Under the pieces are notes generated by a model. The model saw only the letters and a list, made by a program, of their open reading frames with translations. It did not search any database and was not told where the DNA came from. Made by a program: the position numbers and the translations under genes. Shown in pieces: positions 1 to 4,691 of a stretch of DNA of 5,914 nucleotides; position 1 is the first letter of the stretch, and each line of letters begins with the position of its first letter. The stretch spans positions 1-5,914 of the forward strand of contig QUFC01000079.1 in the NCBI GenBank assembly GCA_003478355.1, in the 5' to 3' direction. The stretch is from Lachnospiraceae bacterium AM48-27BH (GTDB taxonomy: Bacteria; Bacillota; Clostridia; Lachnospirales; Lachnospiraceae).

Positions 1-1472
1 GCTTCACAGGTCTTAATATGGAGCGTCCTGATTTACAGAGAATGTTGAGAGCCATTGAGCGCAGGCAAATCAACCTTGTCATCACGAAAGACCTCAGCCG
101 ACTGGGGCGTAACTATCTGCAAACCGGGCATTTGATTGAGGACTTTTTCCCAAGAAACGGTGTCCGCTATATCGCCATGAATGACGGTATCGACACCCTG
201 CGTGATAACAACGATATTGCCCCGTTCAAGAATATCCTGAACGAGATGTACAGCAAGGATATTTCCAAGAAAGTCCATTCCTCTTATCTTCTGAAAGCGC
301 AGAAAGGACAGTTTACCGGGTGTCTTGCCCCGTTTGGGTATCGGAAAGACCCGGAGGACAAAAACCATCTGCTCATTGACGAGGAAACCGCCCCGATTGT
401 GCGGCTGATTTTCGGATATGCCCTAAACGGTCATGGTCCGAACTATATCCGCAGACGGCTGGAGGAAGAAAAAATCCCCTGCCCCACATGGTGGAACCGG
501 GAACGTGGGCTTCGCAATACCCGAACCAAATGGGAAAAGAAAGACCCGGAAAACGGGCGGTATATGTGGGACTTCTCCGTTATCAAAGACCTTTTGATGA
601 ATCCCGTCTACACCGGGGCGATTGCTTCCCAGAAAAAAGACTACCGTTTCAAAATCGGCACGATTGGGGAAAAGAAGCCGGAGGACTGGATTGTGGTGGA
701 GGGACAGCATGAACCGCTGATTGACCGCATGAGCTTTGATATTGTGCAGAACAAGCTGAAATCCCGCCAGCGTCCGGGGCAGACCAATGAAATCAGCCTG
801 TTTGCCGGACTGATAAAATGCGGCGAGTGTGGGAAGTCGCTGACGATACGCTACACAAACGCAAAACATCCCCAGCGGATTTACTCCTGCAAAACCTACA
901 ATGCTTTCGGAAAGAACCACTGTACCCAGCACCGGATTGACTATGACACCCTTTACAGCCATGTGCTGCGGAAAATCCGGGAATGTGCCAGAGCTGCCCT
1001 GATGGACGGGGAAGCGGTTGCCGACCGCCTGACCAATACCTGTGAAGCCGAGCAGCGGGAACAGCGGGAAGCAATGGAACGCTCCCTTACAAGGGACGAG
1101 GAACGGATTGAGGTTCTGGACAAAATGGTAATGCGGCTTTATGAGGATATGATTGCAGGGCGTATCAGTGAGCAGAACTTCAACACCATGCTGGAAAAGA
1201 CACAGACCGAGCAGACGGAGCTTAAAGCAAAAGTGTCCGAGGGCAGGAAGCGACTGTCCGATGAAGTCCAGCTTGCCAATGACGCAAAACAATGGGTGGA
1301 AGCCATTCAGGAATATGCCAACATCACAGAGCTGGACGCAGCCACCCTTAACCGCTTAATCAAAGAAATCGTTGTGCATGAACGCATTGACGAAGATAAA
1401 ACAAGACACATTTCTATCGAAATTCATTTTAATCTCAAACCCATCCCGGAGGTGGAACAGGTCACTGCCTGA
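1..1472 (+). CDS. Large serine recombinase (TndX/TnpX type), 5' partial
   Basis: This is a site-specific DNA integrase/excisionase of the large serine recombinase family. The reading frame is open to the left edge (from base 3 it reads FTGLN before the ATG at 18), and FTGLNMERPDLQRML matches the internal part of the resolvase domain. The ATG at 18 is therefore not the start, and roughly 60 N-terminal residues with the catalytic serine lie upstream. Counting from that internal Met, I see the arginine-bearing motif KDLSRLGRN (24-32), a recombinase domain (about 95-250), and a zinc ribbon with Cys at 268, 271, 291 and 302. A long charged coiled coil (about 335-420) follows, then a DUF4368-like C-terminus (IVVHERIDED). 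Full length would be about 550 residues, close to TndX. It probably moves the element nested in maff2 rather than the conjugative element itself. The family call is firm; which element it serves is inferred. Confidence 0.93.
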   Translation, partial: FTGLNMERPDLQRMLRAIERRQINLVITKDLSRLGRNYLQTGHLIEDFFPRNGVRYIAMNDGIDTLRDNNDIAPFKNILNEMYSKDISKKVHSSYLLKAQKGQFTGCLAPFGYRKDPEDKNHLLIDEETAPIVRLIFGYALNGHGPNYIRRRLEEEKIPCPTWWNRERGLRNTRTKWEKKDPENGRYMWDFSVIKDLLMNPVYTGAIASQKKDYRFKIGTIGEKKPEDWIVVEGQHEPLIDRMSFDIVQNKLKSRQRPGQTNEISLFAGLIKCGECGKSLTIRYTNAKHPQRIYSCKTYNAFGKNHCTQHRIDYDTLYSHVLRKIRECARAALMDGEAVADRLTNTCEAEQREQREAMERSLTRDEERIEVLDKMVMRLYEDMIAGRISEQNFNTMLEKTQTEQTELKAKVSEGRKRLSDEVQLANDAKQWVEAIQEYANITELDAATLNRLIKEIVVHERIDEDKTRHISIEIHFNLKPIPEVEQVTA

Positions 1473-1473
1473 C

Positions 1474-1497
1474 CTGTCCCGCCGGGACGGTTCTCTT
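1474..1497 (+). terminator. Possible weak intrinsic terminator after the recombinase gene
   Basis: Starting 2 bp after the stop codon, a 7-bp stem (CTGTCCC 1474-1480 pairing with GGGACGG 1484-1490, including one T-G wobble) closes a 3-nt loop and is followed by TTCTCTT. The stem is GC-rich but short and the T tract is interrupted, so termination may be incomplete. Its position at the end of the recombinase transcription unit is what one expects. Readthrough would continue into the conjugation genes. Confidence 0.45.
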
Positions 1498-1544
1498 AAA
1501 AACACCATATGGATTTTTGTACGCCGCCGCCCGCCATCGAGCAG

Positions 1545-1567
1545 AGTTTTACACCTAATTGGGGATA
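1545..1567 (+). other. Putative attachment-site junction between nested element and maff2
   Basis: Upstream of about 1560 the sequence is non-coding and unrelated to maff2. From GGG at 1562 it reads as the conserved GIKQLMAGGG end of Maff2. An in-frame TAA at 1556-1558 shows the maff2 frame does not continue to the left. A GA dinucleotide sits at 1564-1565; TnpX/TndX-type recombinases are known to recombine at GA dinucleotides, so this is a candidate crossover point. The other junction and the 5' part of maff2 are outside the window, so the core is inferred from one side only. Confidence 0.4.
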
Positions 1568-1645
1568 AAACAGCTCATGGCTGGCGGCGGTGTCGTTCTG
1601 ATCGGCCTTCAGCTTATCCCTCTGCTGTCCGGTCTGTTCAGCTAA
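1562..1645 (+). pseudogene. maff2: 3' fragment of a maff2 gene (Maff2 family mobile element protein)
   Basis: The frame ending at TAA 1643-1645 reads GIKQLMAGGGVVLIG followed by LQLIPLLSGLFS. This is the characteristic hydrophobic, glycine-rich C-terminus of the small Maff2 membrane proteins found just upstream of the CD1112-type gene in Tn1549-like elements. Intact family members are roughly 60-80 residues; only about 28 are left. There is no ribosome binding site or plausible start, and a stop codon (1556-1558) closes the frame just upstream. The ATG at 1577 lies in the middle of the conserved segment. The fragment ends 39 bp before the VirB6-like gene, its normal neighbour. I read it as the distal half of a gene split by insertion of the recombinase-carrying element. 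Excision could restore the intact gene, so it may be interrupted rather than decayed. Confidence 0.75.
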
Positions 1646-1684
1646 GTGTCACCCGTTGTCCCTTTTTCCAGAAGGAGCTGATGT

Positions 1685-2551
1685 ATGGACTTTATCATCG
1701 ACGCAATCGTTGAATGGCTGAAAGGTCTGCTCGTCGATGGTATCATGGGAAATCTGGACGGCCTTTTCGATAACGTCAATCAGAGCGTTGGCGAGATCGC
1801 CACACAGGTCGGCACGACCCCGGCGGACTGGAACGCCGGGGTCTTTTCCATGATACGACAGATCTCTGAAACTGCCATCCTGCCAATCGCCGGGGTCATC
1901 CTCACTTTTGTAATGACCTATGAGCTGATACAGATGCTCATAGAACGCAACAACCTCCATGAAGTTGACACATGGATGTTTTTTAAGTGGGTGTTCAAAA
2001 CCTTTGTGGCTGTGATGATCCTGACGAATACCTTCAATATCGTGCTGGCGGTCTTTGATGTGAGCCAGCATGTGATACAGCAGTCAGCGGGCATTATCCA
2101 GAACGGGACAGAGATCACGCCGGATGTGCTGGACAGTCTACGGACAGAACTTGAAGCGATGGAGTTGGGTCCTCTGTTCGGACTCTGGCTACAATCCTTC
2201 CTGATCCAGCTTACCATGATTGCCTTAAATATCGTGATCTTCGTCATCGTATATGGCCGTATGACTGAAATCTATTTACTCACAAGTTTAGCGCCTATCC
2301 CGTTTGCCACAGTCCCCAACAGGGAAACCGGACACATGGGGCAGAACTATTTCCGCTCCCTCTTTGCGGTGGGCTTTCAAGGTCTGTTGATCTTAGTCTG
2401 TGTCGCAATCTATGCGGTGCTGATCCAGAGTATCGCCACCGACGGCGACCCCATCGGGGCGATCTGGGGCTGCGTGGGATATACGGTGCTGCTGTGTTTT
2501 ACCTTATTCAAAACAGGCAGTCTTGCAAAATCCATCTTCGGCTGCCATTAA
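1685..2551 (+). CDS. VirB6/TrbL-like conjugal transfer membrane protein, CD1112 family
   Basis: This is a 288-residue polytopic inner-membrane protein expected to form part of the translocation channel of the element's type IV secretion system, as VirB6/TrbL does elsewhere. The N-terminus is amphipathic (MDFIIDAIVEWLKGLL). Hydrophobic segments lie at about 64-86, 100-124, 165-190, 226-250 and 257-275, with a conserved-looking LLTSLAPIPFAT stretch near 198-209 before the fourth. Length and sequence fit the CD1112 family of Tn1549-like elements. AAGGAG at 1672-1677 lies 7 nt before the ATG at 1685, a better fit than the out-of-frame ATG at 1681. It follows the maff2 remnant, its usual neighbour, and precedes the first hairpin repeat. 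Codons 44-54 form a terminator-like stem-loop, described separately. Family assignment is confident; the role in the channel is inferred from the family. Confidence 0.9.
   Translation: MDFIIDAIVEWLKGLLVDGIMGNLDGLFDNVNQSVGEIATQVGTTPADWNAGVFSMIRQISETAILPIAGVILTFVMTYELIQMLIERNNLHEVDTWMFFKWVFKTFVAVMILTNTFNIVLAVFDVSQHVIQQSAGIIQNGTEITPDVLDSLRTELEAMELGPLFGLWLQSFLIQLTMIALNIVIFVIVYGRMTEIYLLTSLAPIPFATVPNRETGHMGQNYFRSLFAVGFQGLLILVCVAIYAVLIQSIATDGDPIGAIWGCVGYTVLLCFTLFKTGSLAKSIFGCH
1816..1847 (+). terminator. Terminator-like stem-loop inside the VirB6-like coding sequence
   Basis: A perfect 10-bp inverted repeat, GACCCCGGCG (1816-1825) and CGCCGGGGTC (1834-1843), encloses an 8-nt loop and is followed at once by TTTT (1844-1847). 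It has the form of an intrinsic terminator read in the plus direction; the minus-strand side has no T tract. It lies about 130 bp into the gene, over codons 44-54 (TTPADWNAGVF). During active translation ribosomes would prevent it from folding, so it would act mainly on poorly translated transcripts. The structure is seen directly; any termination activity is inferred. Confidence 0.45.
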
Positions 2552-2555
2552 GAGA

Positions 2556-2589
2556 CTTCGGGCCATGCTGACCCGAAGCGGAAAGGAGG
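2556..2589 (+). repeat. Intergenic hairpin + Shine-Dalgarno module, copy 1
   Basis: The arms CTTCGGGCC (2556-2564) and GACCCGAAG (2570-2578) flank the loop ATGCT. The stem is 9 bp with a single C-A mismatch (2563/2571). It starts 4 nt after the VirB6-like stop and runs into AAAGGAGG (2582-2589), the ribosome binding site of the methyltransferase, only 3 nt before its ATG. There is no T tract, so it is not an intrinsic terminator. The 5' arm has the GGGCC form seen in copies 3 and 4, while the 3' arm matches copy 2, which makes this copy a hybrid. Confidence 0.85.
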
Positions 2590-2592
2590 ATC

Positions 2593-3132
2593 ATGCCGAA
2601 AGAAAAATTTTCGATAATCTATGCAGATCCACCGTGGCGGTATGAGCAGAAAAACAGGCAGGGATCAGCAGAGCTTCATTATCCCACTATGAGTATTGAA
2701 GAAATTTGTTCCCTTCCAGTGGCCGACTTGGCTGCAAAAGACAGCGTTTTGTTTCTGTGGGCAACATTCCCACAACTGCCGGAAGCCTTAAAGGTCATTA
2801 AAGCATGGGGCTTTTCTTATCGTTCTGTGGCTTTTGTATGGATAAAGAGGAACCGGCGCTCCTACTCATGGTTTTACGGTCTGGGGTATTGGACCAGAGG
2901 CAATGCAGAAATTTGTCTTTTAGCAGTAAAAGGACATCCGAAGCGTAAGTCTACCGGTGTTCACCAGCTTATTGTTTCCCCGATAGAGCGCCACAGTAAA
3001 AAGCCGGACGAGGCCAGGCGGAAAATTGTAGAACTGATGGGCGATATACCACGAGTGGAATTGTTCGCCAGAGAAAAAAAGCCCGGATGGGACGTGTGGG
3101 GAAACGAAGTTGAAAGCACTGTAAACTTGTAA
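2593..3132 (+). CDS. MT-A70 family adenine-N6 DNA methyltransferase (orphan)
   Basis: This is a predicted S-adenosylmethionine-dependent adenine N6-methyltransferase of the MT-A70 family, 179 residues and apparently complete. The catalytic motif DPPW is at residues 12-15 after the strand FSIIYA. Family-typical segments follow: LFLWAT, GFSYRSVAFVWIKRN, GLGYWTRGNAEICLLAVKG, then SPIERHSKKPDEAR and a terminal PGWDVWGNE. AAAGGAGG lies close (3 nt) before the ATG. No restriction endonuclease or specificity subunit is visible, so it is an orphan enzyme here; it may protect the transferred DNA from restriction or influence regulation (inference). Its GC content is about 46% in hand-counted lines, against 58-60% for the genes to its right. 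It sits between two hairpin modules, which suggests it was added to the operon as a cassette. The target sequence cannot be predicted. The family is confident; DNA rather than RNA as substrate is assumed from bacterial relatives. Confidence 0.9.
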   Translation: MPKEKFSIIYADPPWRYEQKNRQGSAELHYPTMSIEEICSLPVADLAAKDSVLFLWATFPQLPEALKVIKAWGFSYRSVAFVWIKRNRRSYSWFYGLGYWTRGNAEICLLAVKGHPKRKSTGVHQLIVSPIERHSKKPDEARRKIVELMGDIPRVELFAREKKPGWDVWGNEVESTVNL

Positions 3133-3134
3133 CA

Positions 3135-3168
3135 GCTTCGGGTCATGCTGACCCGAAGCGGAAAGGAG
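3135..3168 (+). repeat. Intergenic hairpin + Shine-Dalgarno module, copy 2
   Basis: GCTTCGGGTC (3135-3144) and GACCCGAAGC (3150-3159) form a perfect 10-bp stem around the loop ATGCT. AAAGGAG follows at 3162-3168, 6 nt before the ATG of the SpoVG-like gene. It begins 2 nt after the methyltransferase stop. Copies 1 and 2 share the tail GCGGAAAGGAG, which separates them from copies 3 and 4. The ATG in the loop (3145) is in frame with the following gene but has no ribosome binding site of its own. Confidence 0.87.
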
Positions 3169-3174
3169 AAATCC

Positions 3175-3597
3175 ATGCAGGAAAAAAATGCGGGCGGAAC
3201 ACCAGCTGCCCCTATAAAGCTGGATGTAAGCGTGCGGGTCATCGAACCTGTGAAAAACCTCATGGGCTTTGCCAGCGTGAAATTCAATGACTGCTTTGTG
3301 GTGGAAAATCTGAAAATCGTACAGGGCAGCAAGGGGCTCTTTCTTGGGATGCCCAGCCAGCCAGACGGCAAAGGCGGCTACCGGGATATGGCCTACCCTG
3401 TCACAAAGGAGTTCCGGGAACAGCTCAACACCGCTGTTCTGCAAGCCTATGAGGCAAAGCTGGAACAGATGGCGGAGCGTGGCTCTGTGGGGCGTGCATC
3501 CATCAGCGACCAGCTCAAAGCCGGAAAAGCGGCTGCCGAACAGGCAAAGGCAGAACGGCCTCCGAAGGAAAAGCCCAGCCGCAGCGCAGAGCGTTGA
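3175..3597 (+). CDS. SpoVG family protein
   Basis: This 140-residue protein has a SpoVG domain at about residues 15-95: LDVSVRVIEP, LMGFASVKFNDCFVVENLKIV, GSKGLFLGMPSQ and YRDMAYPVTKEFREQL align by eye with the conserved pattern of Bacillus SpoVG ([24 protein letters not shown] and DIAHPI). SpoVG proteins are small nucleic-acid-binding regulators, first known from sporulation and septation and later shown to bind RNA and DNA in several genera. The C-terminal part (about 100-140) is an Ala/Lys/Glu/Arg-rich, probably disordered extension that ordinary SpoVG lacks. I chose the ATG at 3175 because AAAGGAG is 6 nt upstream; the in-frame ATG at 3145 lies in the hairpin loop without such a site. The gene sits inside the transfer operon between two hairpin modules. 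A role in regulating the element is inference. Confidence 0.85.
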   Translation: MQEKNAGGTPAAPIKLDVSVRVIEPVKNLMGFASVKFNDCFVVENLKIVQGSKGLFLGMPSQPDGKGGYRDMAYPVTKEFREQLNTAVLQAYEAKLEQMAERGSVGRASISDQLKAGKAAAEQAKAERPPKEKPSRSAER

Positions 3598-3631
3598 CCT
3601 CGGGCCATGCTGGCCCGAAGCAGAAAGGAGG
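3598..3631 (+). repeat. Intergenic hairpin + Shine-Dalgarno module, copy 3
   Basis: CCTCGGGCC (3598-3606) and GGCCCGAAG (3612-3620) form a stem around the loop ATGCT, with 7 uninterrupted pairs, one C-A mismatch (3599/3619) and a closing C-G. AAAGGAGG follows at 3624-3631, 8 nt before the next ATG. The repeat begins at the base right after the TGA of the SpoVG-like gene. It is nearly identical to copy 4, differing by one inserted T before AAAGGAGG. Relative to copy 2, the eighth stem pair is C-G instead of T-A, a compensatory change. Confidence 0.87.
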
Positions 3632-3639
3632 CGGGAACC

Positions 3640-4260
3640 ATGCCACGCAAACGGACGGGCTATGACGCGGCCTGCTATTACGACGGAAAACTGCTGGGCC
3701 GCTGTACCAAAGCGGACAGCGATGCCTATACCCTGTTGATGAACGCCTGCGGCGGGGAGGCCGCCCGTGTCCTGCGGGAATACGCCTACTTTTCCCCGGA
3801 ACTTCGCGCCATATTGGAAAAGGCGGCGCTCATGCAGGCGGACCGGAGCCGGACGGGCGGAATGTTCCATGCGCCGAAAAGTTCCCCGTGGGGTGATGTG
3901 CAGAGCTGTGAAACCCTCTGTCCAGGGGTGTTTCTGGTATCTACCGCCAGCCACGGCGGAACGATGGTGGCAAACGAGGTAGCCGCCGTCCTCTCCCCAG
4001 CAGCGAAAAAGTGCGGCTTCAAGGATAAGGGCTATATCTGCTATGAGGAGGACGCGCAGGAAAGTGTGGTGCTCCGGGAACTGTTGGACAAAAAGCTGTG
4101 GAACATACCTGACCGCATTAAGGACAAAGGGCAGTTTGAAGAAAACCTCAACCAGTCCATCCGGCAGTATAATCCCGAATACTGGCGGGCAAGGCAGAGC
4201 GGACGTAAGGCCGCCGAAGCCGCCCGCAGTACAGCCCCGGCCAAAGAGGCCGCAAGATGA
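3640..4260 (+). CDS. DUF7007-like protein of unknown function in ICE transfer operon
   Basis: This is a soluble-looking 206-residue protein with no signal peptide or membrane segment. The N-terminal ~60 residues (YDAACYYDGKLLGRCTKADSDAYTLL) look like a small separate domain. The central part has PWGDVQ (83-88), GVFLVSTASHGGTMV (96-110) and GYICYEED (131-138). From memory this order of W-G-x-x-Q, S-T-x-S-H-G-G and Y-E-E-D resembles the DUF7007 domain, found in mobile-element proteins of unknown function. The tail (about 185-206) is Ala/Arg/Lys-rich. The His-Gly-Gly and Glu-Glu-Asp clusters could be functional, but I assign no activity. The start at 3640 has AAAGGAGG 8 nt upstream; an in-frame ATG at 3607 lies in the hairpin loop and would add 11 residues. 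It sits between hairpin copies 3 and 4. It is surely a real gene given coding quality and spacing; the domain name is tentative. Confidence 0.8.
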   Translation: MPRKRTGYDAACYYDGKLLGRCTKADSDAYTLLMNACGGEAARVLREYAYFSPELRAILEKAALMQADRSRTGGMFHAPKSSPWGDVQSCETLCPGVFLVSTASHGGTMVANEVAAVLSPAAKKCGFKDKGYICYEEDAQESVVLRELLDKKLWNIPDRIKDKGQFEENLNQSIRQYNPEYWRARQSGRKAAEAARSTAPAKEAAR

Positions 4261-4295
4261 CCTCGGGCCATGCTGGCCCGAAGCAGTAAAGGAGG
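4261..4295 (+). repeat. Intergenic hairpin + Shine-Dalgarno module, copy 4
   Basis: CCTCGGGCC (4261-4269) and GGCCCGAAG (4275-4283) enclose ATGCT, with the same C-A mismatch as copy 3. AAAGGAGG lies at 4288-4295, 9 nt before the prgI ATG. As with copy 3, the repeat starts at the base after the preceding TGA, so the whole unit of stop, hairpin and ribosome binding site is duplicated. The only difference from copy 3 is one extra T at 4287 or nearby. Confidence 0.87.
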
Positions 4296-4304
4296 TGTAC
4301 CCAA

Positions 4305-4691
4305 ATGGCCTATGTGCCAGTACCAAAAGACCTTTCCAAAATTAAGACAAAGCTGGCCTTCAATCTGACGAAGCGCCAGCTTGTTTGTTTTTCCGGCGCA
4401 GCGGCGGTGGGGCTCCCGGCCTACCTGCTTTCCCGTGACAGTATCGGGAACAGCGCCGCCATGTTCCTAATGATCGGCCTCATGCTCCCGTTCTTCTTTC
4501 TGGCTATGTATGAGCGGGACGGCCTGCCATTGGAAAAAGTGCTGAAAAACATCATCCGCACCCGGTTCCTCTATCCCCGGGTGCGGCCTTACAAAACCGA
4601 AAACTTCTATGCGCTGCTTAGCGCCAGAAAGGAGGCGCAGCCGATTGCAAAACAGCAGAAGGGCCGGAAAGCCCGCAGGCAGAAAGCCTGA
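4305..4691 (+). CDS. prgI: PrgI family conjugal transfer membrane protein (VirB3-like)
   Basis: This is a small inner-membrane protein of 128 residues from the PrgI family, which takes the VirB3 position in Gram-positive type IV secretion systems and works with the VirB4-type ATPase. The N-terminus MAYVPVPKDLSKIKTKLAFNLTKRQL is typical of the family. Two membrane segments follow at about 26-42 (LVCFSGAAAVGLPAYLL) and 50-69 (SAAMFLMIGLMLPFFFLAMY). Next comes the RDGLPLEKVLKNIIRTRFLYPRVRPYKTEN segment and then a very basic tail (KQQKGRKARRQKA). AAAGGAGG is 9 nt before the ATG. The last 47 bp overlap the start of the VirB4 gene, consistent with translational coupling of two proteins that act together. 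Confidence 0.9.
   Translation: MAYVPVPKDLSKIKTKLAFNLTKRQLVCFSGAAAVGLPAYLLSRDSIGNSAAMFLMIGLMLPFFFLAMYERDGLPLEKVLKNIIRTRFLYPRVRPYKTENFYALLSARKEAQPIAKQQKGRKARRQKA
4628..4647 (+). promoter_or_regulatory. Ribosome binding site within prgI that sets a TTG start for virB4
   Basis: AAAGGAGG at 4628-4635 is identical to the ribosome binding sites after hairpin copies 1, 3 and 4. It lies 9 nt before TTG (4645-4647), in the frame of the VirB4-type gene. The next ATG in that frame is 126 bp further on (4771) and has no such site. This internal site is the best support for the TTG start. Confidence 0.75.

Noticed and set aside
423..1292. Minus-strand open frame (289 codons) inside the recombinase gene
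   Set aside because: It is antisense to a clear recombinase domain, zinc ribbon and coiled coil, with no family resemblance of its own.
1473..1684. Promoter for the transfer genes at the end of the nested element
   Set aside because: TTGTAC at 1517 and TTTACA at 1548 resemble -35 boxes, but neither has a credible -10 box at 16-18 bp spacing.
1372..1713. Plus-strand open frame of 113 codons spanning the recombinase end and maff2 fragment
   Set aside because: It overlaps the recombinase 3' end in another frame, has no ribosome binding site, shows no family resemblance, and crosses the terminator and element junction.
2556..4283. Hairpin repeats as rho-independent terminators
   Set aside because: None is followed by a T tract; each runs straight into a Shine-Dalgarno sequence, so termination would cut off the gene it precedes.
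2556..4295. Hairpin repeats as a CRISPR array
   Set aside because: The copies are separated by whole genes of 400-620 bp rather than short uniform spacers, and no cas gene is visible.
2920..4326. Long minus-strand open frame (468 codons) across four plus-strand genes
   Set aside because: It runs antisense to well-supported genes with good ribosome binding sites. It is Cys/His/Phe-rich without a recognisable domain and contains repeated SASGQH-type peptides produced simply by the hairpin repeats. It is a by-product of GC-rich codon use.
4676..4690. Small hairpin (CAGGC / GCCTG) at the prgI stop codon
   Set aside because: It is only 5 bp with no T tract and lies inside the virB4 coding region; it is too weak to call.
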